DNA from: Anaspis maculata
Lineage: Eukaryota; Arthropoda; Insecta; Coleoptera; Scraptiidae
DNA length: 64,000 nucleotides
Assembly (NCBI GenBank): GCA_949128115.1
Contig: OX421966.1
Coordinates: forward strand, 35,853,042-35,917,041
Direction: 5' to 3'
Shown: positions 13,101 to 25,154 of the stretch, one piece after another
How the letters are laid out: each line of letters starts with the position of its first letter
Position numbering within the stretch: the first letter of the stretch is position 1
The notes under the pieces: model-generated
What the model was told of the DNA's origin: nothing
Databases searched by the model: none
Seen by the model: the letters and a program-made list of their open reading frames with translations, nothing else
Program-made: the position numbers and the translations under genes

Positions 13101-13185
13101 CCAAGAGAAAGCCGTGAGCTACAGTGTGCTTTTTCTCTCTGGGTACCCCAACGGCACTAATCTATTTAGTTCGTTCCAGATATCT
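10159..13185. other. Non-coding sequence with splice-like site and (ATTT)n
   Basis: No gene can be supported. A good-looking 5' splice site (AAGTCAGGTGAGTAA) lies near 12519-12533 at the end of a short GC-richer stretch (12300-12530), with no recognisable protein upstream. An (ATTT)n run covers 12645-12663. The rest is unique AT-rich sequence. Confidence 0.4.
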
Positions 13186-13372
13186 CCTGTCTCTCTTTGC
13201 ATGTTCTTGCGTCGATCTCTGGCCGAACGCAAACTCGATACAAGAGGGGTGGGGTGCGAAGATTTTAAGACTTTCGGCAGACATGGGAACCTCGCAAGGC
13301 AGTGTTTTGGGACCTCTGCTATTTGTATTGTTTGTGAATGATCTGCCGATGTTCTTCGAACCGGCAAAATAA
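13186..13372 (+). pseudogene. Non-LTR retrotransposon (LINE) reverse-transcriptase fragment
   Basis: Codons at 13295-13348 translate to QGSVLGPLLFVLFVNDLP. This is the signature of the reverse-transcriptase domain of non-LTR retrotransposons (the PQGSVLGPLLF...INDLP motif of Jockey/CR1/R1-type elements). Upstream codons in the same frame (from about 13186) fit the preceding strand region loosely. A stop follows at 13370, and the expected FADD catalytic box downstream is not found. Only about 60 codons remain, with no endonuclease, second open frame or 3' tail, so this is a dead 5'- and 3'-truncated copy on the plus strand. The clade cannot be decided from this fragment. Confidence 0.8.
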
Positions 13373-16300
13373 ATGATTTGTTAATTTTGAAACACCCAGT
13401 ACAATTTTCCTCTGCTTCAACTGGGCTCCTTGATGGTCACATGTGCAAAATTCTATTGCCTACAAATTTACACTGGAGGGTCTCGTTGCTCCGTGTTGAG
13501 TTTCTTATCCATTATTCTTCATCTTTACTGTCATCCATGTATTTATTACAACTTTCATCTGTAATTCTGTGTCTGCCTATTTCAGTTTTCGAATGATTTT
13601 TCTGCACACGTCTTCTACGTGACTTGTCCGACTTTGGATATGAGAACCGGGAGGATTGCGATCTAGATAGTGTCGACCGAATCGATTTAAATTTTCTTCA
13701 CGTTCAAGTTGCTGCTGTCGAACATTTCCATTGGTGGGCTTAGTCAGTAGGTATGGCAAAAAGTATGGGGTAGACTTGTCTAAAACTGAAGCAACTGGAA
13801 GAATTTAATTTCAGTTGTCGTTGAAAAAGGAGCAAGAAGATGCAACGATCCTCGAAGGATACTAATGGGCGTGCAGGTACAACGCTTGTATGTGGTGCAA
13901 GTTTATTGTAATTAGGAGTCCTTTCGTACCAGTTTACAGCTAGATTGTAGATTGAGTCATCCCATTCTATCACTTTTTGTCCGAAACACCCCGCACCTGC
14001 TCCTCCACCTTACCTATTCTCCACTGTAAATTTGTTACAAATTACCACTTACAAATAAAAAGTTGCATCGACAGAGGATCTGTCAAGCACCGATCAAAAA
14101 CCTGCCAATAACGTGTGGGAATGGTACGAACTACTATCAAGTGCGAAACTGTTAGAGGAGGTTAGTGACCACGCACCGGGCCTGACCTACGTCTTCGTAT
14201 CTGTAGCTTCGTCTTCACCGCATACACCTTCCAAGACTCACTCTCAATTCCTGACGAACCTGTTTTCATCTTTCACCGCGTAATTATATTAGCTAAGAAG
14301 ATTACTGTATGGAAGTTTACGGCTATAGTTGGATGGGTACTCGAGAAACCATTTGAGACAAAATTTTGGCTCTAGGTAGCTACAACAATATACGGCCAAC
14401 AACAGGCGTTGTAACGAGGCCCTCCAAGCGAAGCCATTAAAAACAATGTGTGCAATCACACTTATAATATGTTCGAATTTTACACACAACAGGGCGTGTG
14501 TAGGTATAGCATAATTAGCTAATTAACAGTTTCATTGCCCGTTTAAAATCCAGTAGCCGTATAGCTGCTGCTGGCTGCTGTTACCTAGAGCGATGACATA
14601 ATGGCACCAAGTGCTGAATAATAGGAACGATACAAAAGGCTTTATTCGAAACAGTAATAATTAACTTGTATCGGGCGTTCAATAAAGCATCACTTTAATA
14701 TCAAACTTTTGCTCAGCAGACTCAATTTTCTCATGTCAAAAGTTCTTTCTCTTCAATGGCGGTTACCATAGCAAGGGCACAAAAGATTTTGATTTTGCCG
14801 AGTTTTTCAAGTTTAATTAAAATGAGTGCATTGAGAATCTGACAGAATATTGATCAGTTCAGTTGCCCCAGTAGTATACGAAACGGATCGGTTTTCTATC
14901 GTCAAATAAACAACATTCTTCCTCTCATTCCAGACAGAAAAATCGGAAACGAGCCTTGGAAAACACCTTGCTGGAGATTCCGGGCATAAATTACAATAAT
15001 TTGACTTCTTTGGATAAGATAAAACTGCGTACTTTGCCGTAACACGGTGGGGCGTTGGTCGCACTAATTACAATTTATAACGACATCACACAACCTCTCT
15101 TTATGATCGCAAGTAAAAATTCCGGTCCAAATACCATCGTTCCACGGCGACCTCTATATATAGCATTATTATTGCCCGGACCTTCAGATAAGGCAAATTT
15201 TACGGTTCCCTGGCCAAGATTTATTTTTTATGGCCCTTTTCGGAAACACCTGTCCAGAAAGACACTTGTGTGTCATTTTAGTATCAGCCTGTGTGTGAGT
15301 TTGATCTGGATCTGAATTTTATTGTCTAACCATAAACCCAATATATTCTAAACCTTTCGGCGTTTCCAGTCATAAAATTTATACTTCCATAGAAGAGGGT
15401 GATGTACGAATATGGCTTTGTTGCAGGGATGGCTTTGTTGCAAGGTCAACCGCACTTTTTCAAGAAAATGGAGAATTGGCTCATTGCTTTTCTTAAATAT
15501 GTGTATTTACACTAGATAATTCGAGGTGATTGGGATTGTCAACTGAATAGTGAATAAGTTAAACATATCCCCCGGGTTTAGACGGAGTATAGTGGCATCC
15601 CAGGTATTCACAGTCACGCAGAAGTTCACGATGTACACTGCAAACTTTCGCTTTGAATCATCGTCGACTGACAAAATCCATGATGTGTTTCCCATTCCAT
15701 TGCTACATTGCTCCATCCACTCTGACATGTCTGATTAATTCATCAAGGTGGGCGGGTTACCGGTGTCAAACTCCAGAGATCCACCAGATCGATCTCAATA
15801 ACATGTTAATTTCTGGAGGGCTTGCGGCTACCGCACGAAATCCGGAATTTTGCTCTCGAGTATCGTCATTCGGAATTAAATAAGGCAACATCGGGAATTT
15901 CATGGCTAATATTTCTTGGAATATGTTACGAAACAGACAATTTGAGTTCAACGGAGGTGATCAAGAAGAATACTGAAAATAACGGCCAGGCATTCTCTCT
16001 CCGGGTCCGGGACAAGAACGTATGAGGCGTTGTGTTCTTCGATTTTTCATTTGATGCAAGAAATTGCGTTACATAAATCTGCTTTTGGACAACAAAGAAA
16101 CGCAATAGTCGAGGCAATGGTGAACAATATATGTCAACTAACATGTCAAAGGAGTTCCAGAACTAAATTCCAAAGAGCTGCATCTGAGAAAGTAAAGGTG
16201 AGTAGTATAAGAACAGCGGGTGTCTTCTTGCAGCATACATACAATTCAACAAGTTAGCAAGTCGCACAAAATGATAGAACGCAAGTGTTGCAGCAGCAAG

Positions 16301-16560
16301 GTTCCTGGTGTCATGTCTCGGCAGCAGTTGGGCCGATCTGACAGAGTGACGAGGTCGCAGAGCTATGTGTGTGTGTATGCATCTCATGGTGCGGTAATCC
16401 GCAATTACACGAACCCAATCAACGTTGATGCCGTTATGTGGCGGAAATGCTCCTCTCCAGCAGCTGCTGCTCCAAGTTCTGCTACTTAGTTACATGAGAC
16501 ACGGTGTGCAACGTACGAAGTGAACGAGGATGTGAGTAATACCTTCATCCATCCTTGAAC
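13373..16560. other. Non-coding sequence, no gene seen
   Basis: Only short frames in all registers are present. AT-rich homeodomain-like strings (ATAATTAGCTAATTAAC near 14511) occur. A 17-bp tandem duplication lies at 15412-15445. Nothing else is recognisable. Confidence 0.5.
15412..15445 (+). repeat. 17-bp tandem duplication
   Basis: ATGGCTTTGTTGCAGGG (15412-15428) is followed directly by ATGGCTTTGTTGCAAGG (15429-15445). One mismatch in 17 bp suggests a recent replication-slippage duplication. Confidence 0.8.
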
Positions 16561-17360
16561 TCTTCGAAGTCTCAAAGAGTTATTTACGGCGACGTCAAAG
16601 TTCGATATCGGCGCGCAAAATTGTAGGTCAACTCTTTGCTGGTTGCTGGTTTGCTGTGTGAAGAGGCGCAGGACACGACCGAGCTGGGCGGCGGTCGGAG
16701 GGGGTTAATTCCGGTAACGAACGCGCGAAAGGATAACTGTACCTCGGGGAAATTCCAGTAACAATACCTGCCCGTCTGTCGACACTTCAGGGCCGCATTT
16801 AGGGGGGACGTTAAGGCCGCACCGACCGCCACCGAGGGCTAATTTACGGGCCTTTGTCATTAAGCGGTATAGACGGTTAGTCCCCTCAATTAGCCCCAAA
16901 CCAGATACCTATAGCAATTTTCAAAGATAACGAACGTGTGGTGATCCCCAAGAAAAAAATCACCACCACCCCCTTCCACCGAAGATCGATGATTGAAGCG
17001 AACGATTTTTGGGGAGGAATGTTTATTGTACCAATCCATCAGGATCGGTGTGCGTCGTGCACCTGGTGTGTGTGTGTGACCTCTATCCCGGCGAAAAACC
17101 CACACTTTTAACCCGGGCGCCCTCCCGTGCCCACCTTTCGCAGAAAGAAGGAAAACGGAGAGCGCAGAGGGATAGGATAAGTCATGATGAGCCGTTAAAT
17201 TATACGGCTAATCTTGTTTCCCTCCTCCTGCAAGCAATAAAAGAGCGCCGGAAACGTCGCGAATGATGTGACGACGTTATTTATTAACTTTGCTGGACGC
17301 CCAGCAGCTGGTGTGGCTGGGCACAATGTAATGCAGGACATGACGCCTCATGATGGAATT
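16561..17360. promoter_or_regulatory. CpG-richer non-coding island
   Basis: The stretch is clearly richer in CpG and GC than its surroundings, and no frame in it has recognisable protein content. It contains many developmental-enhancer-like words such as CTAATTTACG, TCATTAAGCGG and TCAATTAGCCCC. A CAGGGCCGCATTTAGG string at about 16787 resembles a hAT transposon tip, but no partner end was found. A promoter, enhancer or conserved element is plausible. This is inference from composition only. Confidence 0.35.
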
Positions 17361-18670
17361 ATTGCCGCCGTCCCTTGTATTATACTTTGTTCTTTGTGTT
17401 CCAATGTGTGAAATGCAAATTGGGCAGACAGTATCTTGTTAAAACACAGCTCCACTTTTATAATTTGAAGGTTCTCTCCCTATTGATCCCGTTGCTAGTA
17501 CTCCGTAGTGAAAAGCTCTCCTATACCAAAAGCATTCTAATATGAATCGATCAGTATAATACCACTGTTTTCCCATTACCTACCTAAAAGCTATATTAAG
17601 ACCAAGACAATAAGGAGCGCGTCTCGATATGAGTAGCAGAATAAAATTCAAGTGGAAAATCGATGACAGCTAGTTTGTCATTTTCAATAGGCATTTAAGG
17701 AGAAGAGAGGTACCAGCTCCCTTCAAGTATAGTCGCATTATGTCACCGTGAAATAAAAAGATAACTGACGTTTCTCTCATCAGAAGTATAAAGCAGGCTT
17801 GAGCAAGCTGCTGCTTCAAGTAATGAAGAATCGAGACTAGGATCGATTTACCGAGAAAACAATCTACAATTTCGTACAGTAATCAAGGCCCCGAGAAGCA
17901 TTGACTAGACATGGGGTTATTGGATATTTTTGCACACGCACATTGCCCAAGTACCTACAATGTCTCTTTTGGGGTGTCAGACATCCGGTCGTCAAGTGTA
18001 AGTTCCCCGGTCGGTTGTTGTATCCAGTTCTGCAACTTCAGGAATCAATCGCGATAAAGCGTCCCGTACGATGTGTTCCTTGCCCTTATGATAAATTATG
18101 GTGTAATTGTATCGCTGCAACCTGCAACTGCAGTGCTCAACGTCCCAAACCTCCAACAGGATCCTTCGTTGTTAGTCAAACAAGCGAATGATGGTCGGTG
18201 ACGATAGTGAATTTCTATCATTCCAGGTAAGGTCTTGGCTTGCCGACAGCCCAGATAATGACTGAACACTCACGTTCGTTTATGGAGTAACAATGCTCGG
18301 CGCTCCTCATGATTTTGAGTCAGTGCCGTGCCTATCCCGAAGTCGGAAATCTTAGTGATGACAACAATCCAAAACCCGATTAGTTAAAATGTCGAAATGT
18401 CAAAACTACATAACTTCTGTAATATTTTTCATTGTTTTGTAAATGAATAATAAAACAAGATCATTCGCTTAGTACATTTTAAAAAAGCTTCTTCCGAGTA
18501 AAAATATGCTGGCCCAATCGTGTTAGCAACAATTATTGGTGGGAGAAAACCAACCAAGAAAACAATCTAAGAACCATCAATATAAAAAAATGGAAGTTCA
18601 TTGGACACGTTTTGAAAAAGGATCAAAATTACACCAGGCAGGCATTTGACCATCAACCAACCGGCACAAA
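17361..18670. other. Non-coding sequence, nothing recognised
   Basis: One 96-codon plus frame (17901-18191) has no domain and a cysteine-rich tail without clear spacing. I treat it as chance. No repeats stand out. Confidence 0.45.
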
Positions 18671-18919
18671 GGGCCTTATGAATAAAGATTAAGCAATTGC
18701 TTTTGCTGAATTTTCTATTTTTAAAAAATTCTCAAAAAATCAGAAACCTCAAGTAATTGATTCAAAACCTCAAAACCTTGATTCAGGTTTTATTGAACAT
18801 TTGAGTAACAATGATTGAAATAATAACAATGGTTCAAAGTCTCATTCCCAAATAATTCTCCGTTTTTTGCTGCTAGATTTTAAGCAAAAGCAATTGCCTA
18901 ATCTTCATTCATAAGGCCC
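18671..18919. mobile_element. MITE with about 39-bp terminal inverted repeats (GGGCC family, copy 1)
   Basis: The left end GGGCCTTATGAATAAAG continues into TTAAGCAATTGCTTTTGCT. The right end is its reverse complement over about 39 bp with two or three mismatches, giving a 249-bp element. The internal sequence is AT-rich without coding capacity. The same terminal layout recurs at 48007-48135. No clean target duplication is visible here (flanks CACAAA and AAGGAA). GGG-type tips with 3-bp duplications would fit PIF/Harbinger-like (Tourist) MITEs; the superfamily is inferred. Confidence 0.75.
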
Positions 18920-19723
18920 AAGGAAACAGAGCAGACCAGAAGGTGACTTGTAGAACCCCTGTTACCTGTGCTCCGAAGACAACAGGAATGAAGTAAAGTA
19001 ACTATTTTCCGCTATTAAATTCTTATCTTTCAATGCAATCGTTTCAAGAGTGAGTACATTAATAGCATTCCTTCAAAAAATAGTGTAGACCCTTCAAAGA
19101 TTTCTTTTTAATTTGCCTTCAAAATGCTTGTTTCTGGCAGTTTGTAGAAAAAAAAACATTGGGTCTTCAGAACGCTTTCAACAGAGTTTTTTTTCAGGTT
19201 TGAGCACAAAAATTGGTCGCTGTGAGTCAAGTCAGGGCTGTATGAGCACGCCTTTCCTTAACTTTTCCTTATCTTATTTTCCTTTTATGGCCTCTCAGCC
19301 ATTTCGCGATAACGAACAGGACTAATTTTTTACGTTTTCTTCTATGTTTATTAATATAAATATTACTAATGTAGTTAGTAGTAGTTACTAATGTGAATCT
19401 CTAAAAATGTAGGTTGGGGTTGCCATTGCCATTGCCTCCACGTAAGAGCGCACGATCAGTTCGAAAATTGACATAGCTGAATAAATATCGTGAACTTCTT
19501 GCCATAATTTTTGCAAATTTAGAGGCAATAAATCTATTTATTCAAACATCGTGAACGAAACAATTCATTGTGATTTTAACGGTTTTCAGATGATTTTCGT
19601 TTTCATTCGAAACAACTTCGTAAACGAAGACTGAAATCAAAATTTGGCAAACTGCCACTTGCTGCTCTTTTAAAGTTTTGATGGCCTTTCGACTGTCAAA
19701 AAACTTCGCGAATTAACAGCGGA
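18920..19723. other. Non-coding sequence, no gene seen
   Basis: AT-rich, with short frames only. No internal repeat was found. Confidence 0.5.
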
Positions 19724-20413
19724 TATAGTAGGTTCACTTGTACCGTGATTCTAGTCGACTGTGAGATTTTGTTTCTAAGTTTCTGAATTTGAAATTTGAA
19801 AACTCAAGTTAAATGGGATGTGAAAACTGTGCTTGTGCCTCGGCTTGTTACTTGAACAATAATGTCCAGTCAGTGCTTATTTTGAAGCCCTTGAAGGTGC
19901 CATAAGGACTCGCTTCTGGGAGAAAATAGGCGGAGTAGGTGCAGGTGCTGGGCATGTACCCCATAACGTTCAGCTTTGCGGAGAAGACGTGAATTTATTT
20001 CCAAAAACCACATAATATGGAAGCATTGTGAACTATTCCTGGTTTTTGAAAGAAGTACCCACACTCTGGAAGACTGGGAACTGTGGGAAGTTACACCCGT
20101 CTAATTTTTGTGTGGATGGGATTCATCGGCGCTGATACTTGATTCCACTGCTCAGGACATCGTACTGGAACAAGAAATTTGCGGAACTTGTGAAAGGTGA
20201 ACTACATTCACTCCATACTTGCAATTTGCAAAGTTGATTTCGGTAATTTTTTCATTTCTGACAGCAACAGTCAACAGTCAACACACCAACATAACCTATC
20301 TTTCGAAGCCAGACGCTCAGGCGCACACTAGGAAGTTGGACCTGAAGTCTACAATGCTAAACTGTAAAATTTGCCCAGCCTACTAGAATCACGGTACAAG
20401 TGAACCTACTATA
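19724..20413. mobile_element. TA-flanked element with perfect 31-bp terminal inverted repeats
   Basis: Positions 19724-19754 and 20383-20413 are perfect reverse complements over 31 bp (TATAGTAGGTTCACTTGT...GATTCTAG). Both ends carry TATAG, consistent with a duplicated TA and an element beginning TAG. The 690-bp interior has no transposase-like frame, so it is non-autonomous. The arm design (TATAG, 17 nt, TGATTCTAGT) is shared with the hairpin at 10069-10158. TA duplication suggests the Tc1/mariner superfamily; the assignment is inferred. Confidence 0.75.
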
Positions 20414-20514
20414 CCTGTATGTTGAATAGAACCGCATATACACCATTCGATAAATTTATAAAATGAGGTGGTATTTTTGACAAGAACGAGAAACTTGCCA
20501 AAAGCTGAACAGCA

Positions 20515-20872
20515 TATACCGTCCGTTTTTTTTCTAGGCCCCAGCGCGTAGCGCCTTTATTATGGGTTCCACACCCAACATATTGTATATTTTTGAAATC
20601 AGAAGAACAAAATCTTTCGATTGATGGTATGTCAAATTATTTTTGACAGATGTCATTCTTTGACAATTGACAGAATAGTACTTGTGATACATCATTTTAA
20701 AGCCTATTAAATTCTGAGGAAAACTGTGTCTTTATTTTTGGAATAGGATATCTTTCAAAGCTTCTAGAGGTCTTCAAATAGGAAAAATTGTTGAAATTCA
20801 GAAATACTCAATAAGTACGTAAGTATAGGCAAAAGAGGTATTTTCAATAATAACTAATGATGATAGTCAATG
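20515..20872 (+). mobile_element. Left long inverted arm of a TA-flanked 2.5-kb pair
   Basis: From TATACCGTCCGTTTTTTTT onward, this arm is the reverse complement of 22644-22990, with high identity over about 300 bp and decay toward the inner end. The TATACCGTCC tip on both sides allows a TA target duplication. The arm has no coding capacity. Confidence 0.75.
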
Positions 20873-22643
20873 AATAATCACAATGAAACGAAAAATGTCC
20901 TGAGGAAATTACTCGAAATGACCGTCTCCTTGTTCCTTGAATGAGAGATTCAACGACCGGTAAATTGGAACTGCCAGCCCAACGCGATAGTATCCGAGGT
21001 GGCCAGGTATGACCCCCTCGATTTTTGAAGTGAAACTTCTATTCTCGCGCCTAGATCACAACACACAACTAACGCAGAACCACACATGGAAGTGAAATTG
21101 GTTCATAGCATCAGTGGTTGTAACGAACGCCTGTAACGTTGTCTTGTCTGACCTTGGGGTGACCAGCGTCGTGCCAGGAAATTGAAGAATAAGCTGTTGC
21201 GGCGTTCGCCGCGTTCGGTTCTATTTTTTACTAGCCGCCGACACTGGACTGCTCTTCGTGTTGTCGTACTGTTGGCCCGACAGGAATGGTTCTCGATTTG
21301 GCTTAAATAGATTCGAGCGGATGTGATTTATTATGGGATAGGGAGGTATATTCAGGGCCGGGCCTAGCAGGCGTGCAGTGCGTTTCAGCGCGCATCAGGC
21401 GGGTATGGCAGGCGGCAAGTTATAGGTGCGGTAATATAATAATAAAGTTGAATTTCGAAGGATTCTTTTCATTCCCGCATTTGGTAGGGCTCTCCACTGC
21501 TGGTGAGGGAGGCGGCAATTTTTCGGTGGCACGCAGGCGGCAAATAGGCCAGGCCCGGCCCTGGGTATATTCCGCACACCCAAATGTAGACACAACGTTC
21601 AGGTACCTATGTACCTATTAAGCAGGAAAGCAGGGGTGGATGATTAAAGCCTAGAGGAGAAAAAGAATTTTCGACAATTGAGGCTGGAACAATTGCTTGA
21701 TGTTCTAGATGTCAGCTGATTGTATAACGATGTTATTATACTGGTTTGATAATCAAATTTTTATGTTTGCATGGAAATTGATTTTTGACATTATTCTTCG
21801 TTAATTTTTTCAATGGTTTGATTTCACTTCAATTAAATGTGACATTCTTAAATAATATAAGTACGGTGGCGAGCACATAACTGGAAATACTCATATCAGT
21901 TCTGTCAATATTCCAATTTAACCTACGGACTTACTTTGATTGGAGAAGATAATATCGTAGAAACTCTAGTTAACCACGTAGTTACCTCAAATCACATTCA
22001 CGAAGTACCTACCTACATACCTATGTAAATACCTATGTATTTTATATTCTTTCAATTAAAATTAATACCGGATCGAGTTTTCAAAACGACATTCTTATAC
22101 TTTGTGAAGATTATTAGATTGCTATGCTGTGCCTGCCAGAACACAGTCTTCACCGTGCTGTAATATAACGGGGAAAATCGTACAGTAAGAAAATCCGTCA
22201 CGATGTCACATTCGCATAATTATTTGTGAAGAATATTATTGATGAAAATAGATATTTATTGTATTAGGGGTATAAGTGAGACTTCATGTGACGGAGAATG
22301 GGAGTTTAAGCGCCGACGCAGCGGGAAAAGAAACAAAAGAAGTCTAATCGTGAAAAAGTCATGTCGAAAGTATTCTGCCCTTTGAGTGACTCATAGTAAT
22401 GATAATAATAATAAGATTGATAATAAGAAAAACAAGATGATACAAACCGTTAGGGAGCGGAGCGGGAGTACGAAAAAAACACCTCTTCGAACGTTGTTTG
22501 CTGATTGATTCATATCTATAGAAGTTTCACTTCTTCCGAGGGTGACTATGGTCACGCACCCACGTTTTTTTTTTATGAGCCTATCTGAAAGATAAGGTGT
22601 TTATAGAGTCTCCCGCTAATTTGGAGTATTTGGACGATTCAAA
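20873..22643. other. Interior between the long inverted arms
   Basis: No transposase-like frame is present. A hAT MITE (21353-21563) is inserted here. A GC-richer stretch lies at about 21170-21280 and short (GATAAT)-like AT runs near 22395-22430. The interior looks like ordinary unique DNA, so the arms could be two separate insertions in opposite orientation rather than one large element. Confidence 0.4.
21345..21571. mobile_element. hAT-type MITE with perfect 8-bp target duplication
   Basis: The element proper is 21353-21563 (211 bp). The left tip is CAGGGCCGGGCCTAGC and the right tip is the reverse complement CAGGGCCGGGCCTGGC, with 13 bp perfect. GGTATATT precedes the element (21345-21352) and follows it (21564-21571), a perfect 8-bp duplication. 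CAGGG tips with 8-bp duplications are the established signature of hAT transposons. The interior is G/C-rich with GGCAGGCGGCAA-like subterminal words and no coding capacity, so the copy depends on a transposase supplied elsewhere. Confidence 0.92.
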
Positions 22644-22990
22644 ATCAGAATATTATCATCAGTTGATATTAAAAATAACTTTTAGTTATTGAGTAGGTAT
22701 TTCTGAATTTCAACAATTTTTCCTATTCAAAGACCTCCAGAAGCTGTAAAAGACATCCTATCCTAGAAATTGAAACACAGTTCTCCTAAGAATTTTATGA
22801 GCTTCAAAATGGTGTGTCACAAGTACTATTCCGTCAATTGTCAAAAAATGACATCTGTCAAAAATAGTTTGACATATCATCAATCGATAGATTTTGTTCT
22901 TCTGATTTCAAAAATATATAATATGTTGGATGTAAAACACATAATAAAGGCGCTATAAGCTGGGGCCTAGAAAAAAAAACGGACGGTATA
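22644..22990 (-). mobile_element. Right long inverted arm of the 2.5-kb pair
   Basis: This is the reverse complement of 20515-20872, ending CGGACGGTATA. Many small differences and indels show the two arms have diverged independently and were not recently homogenised. The 62-codon frame starting at 22770 is a by-product of the repeat. Confidence 0.75.
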
Positions 22991-24100
22991 GCTGGAATTA
23001 GTAGGTATAGAATCTATAGAAAACATCTTACTTTTTATTACAAACTGAACCACCTACCTAATATACCGACTACTTTTTTTCCTATGGCGAAATTTCACGC
23101 TCCAACAACGACATTATCTTTCGTACCATCCACAGATACGAGACGAAGACAAAAACACACAAAATCCAGTTTATTGCCGGAGGAAAGCACTGATCCGTGT
23201 AATTATAACACAATCATTATGCCATCGTTATTATTGTTGTCGTGTTGTTGAAATTCGGGTGCAAGTGTATGTAATGCTAATTTGAGGAAAGTGAATTAAA
23301 CCGACCTTGAAACATCTTCACTTCCTTCTAACCAGACATGTAAGTACTTAGTTGGTAAGTAGTTAGTTGGGGCAAAATGCAATATACTGGTATTTAGAGT
23401 AGAGAGCAGTTTTGCAATAATGATTGTCGACATAACACAAAGAAGAATGGAAACCTGGCCTGAACGATCGAATCGATTTAATGGAATCTGGCCTGATGCG
23501 ACAGCGCTATAATGAACGTTTCAAGCTGAGCGATACCGATACACCACCCAGCGGGCACTTTTAGCACCAGCGGAGGACAGTGAAGTTTGGCAGACAGATT
23601 CAGTCTGTAGGCAAAGAAACCAAAATTTGAAGGTCTGTAACTGCAAAGAGTAAAATGCAGCATACGTTGGAAAGACTTCTGGAGTTTTAGGGGCGTCTCT
23701 TCAAGAATGCATCGGAATTGTTCGAATGACCGTGACGTCAATTGACATTGCTGTGGTCTGAGGACCCAGAGAGCAGTTTGCAATCGAAATCTGCCCACAG
23801 CAAGTGTCAATTCCAGCAATAATAGAACGGTATGTTGATAATAAAAATCTTTTCAACGCAAATTCGGAGGGTACAGAAACACCCAGACTTCCCCAGAAAT
23901 CGAACCTGGAACCAACCACCCCACAGGTGGATGCATAACCGCCTGTGCCATAGGCCATAGGGCCGTCAATTCCACCAATACAAACGAAATTGTTTTATTG
24001 TTTTTGGATATTTGGTTACGGTTCGATGGCAACGAAGAGAAACGTCGACAAGCTTCCAGAGTTCAGAAGTGGTTATATTGTTTTACTCCTGAAGTCCAAC
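22991..24100. other. Non-coding sequence, nothing recognised
   Basis: Two overlapping minus frames (23478-23819 and 23701-23958) look composition-neutral, with no domain. I could not support either as a gene. Confidence 0.4.
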
Positions 24101-25040
24101 TTTGCTTGCTAATAATTATGCGTTTATGCATTCACTCATATTTTTTGAGTTGATGGTATTGGTACTGACTTCCGGGCTCATCTCGTACTTTCGGTTTGCA
24201 TTTTTTTTTGTATTACTTCGGTATTTGAAAAAAATATCGTCTTCCTCGTTCATCGAGTTGGGTTATTTCCAAACACACGCGCTAGAGCACGCTCACTTTA
24301 CTGCTCTCGGTTTCGTCTACATTTCGTGCTTGTTTTTATTTATTTGATGCATATTTTTCTTCCTCTCGGATGAAACCTAGTTTGTATTTCATGTTATTCA
24401 GTATTCTTTGTGTTCTTTCCTATGTACATCACTGGTGTTTGCTTTTTTGTTATGTACCCCATTTATGTGTCTCTCAAAAATATCTATAATCATTTCACGG
24501 TTTTTTCTGCTCACTGACAGTTTGCAATTATGCTTGCGAGAATATAAGGACCTTGTCCATCGCAGGTTGTACGACTTTGTTATGGGAAGTCATGTTTAGT
24601 AACTTTGCTTTGATTGATGTGAAACGATTTAGATGTTACCTGTGGAACTCGGACAGGGTTTGCTGTGGCAGATATGGCGATACTGTTGTCGACTCTTGCT
24701 AGGCACACGTCAACTACTTAAAATAGGTTCTCTTTCAGTGTTCTCGTGTGCCCATTTGGTGGATTATTTGGTTATGTATTGCCTACTAATTAATTTCGGT
24801 TTCATGTTTTGTATGTCTGTGTGAGCTGAGCGACTTTTTTTCCTACTAAGGTTGTACTAAAAAGTTTCTTCAACGAATTCTTCTTCTGCGGGTTGCTTGT
24901 TTGAAAATCCGCCACATTTTCTTTTTTTCTACTTTTGTTGTCTTGTTCATTTGATTTCATGTATTTTTGTCGCTGTTTAGTTCTGAGTCATTTTGTCATA
25001 TTGTCAGTCACTTAGTTTGGAACTAAGTTTTGTTACTAAG
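24101..25040. other. Strand-asymmetric T-rich block
   Basis: The plus strand is strongly T-rich and A-poor for about 900 bp, giving three successive hydrophobic pseudo-frames (24102-24347, 24408-24599, 24633-24824). Read on the minus strand it is A-rich, with scattered protein-like stretches broken by stops. An A-rich strand is typical of old retroelement coding sequence, but no diagnostic motif was found. Confidence 0.3.
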
Positions 25041-25154
25041 AAAATGTTTTGAATAAGAAAAGAATCATTAAAACATTTTGCAGTGTTCATGGCTTTAATT
25101 GAAAGATTGATTGCATGTTCAATTGAACTCTCAACTTCGTTCCTTAAGGACAGT

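Noticed and set aside
16787..16802. hAT-like tip CAGGGCCGCATTTAGG
   Set aside because: No partner end and no duplication; kept only as a remark in the island entry.
24102..24824. Series of hydrophobic frames resembling membrane proteins
   Set aside because: They result from a T-rich strand, which always yields Phe, Leu and Val codons. There is no conserved pattern.
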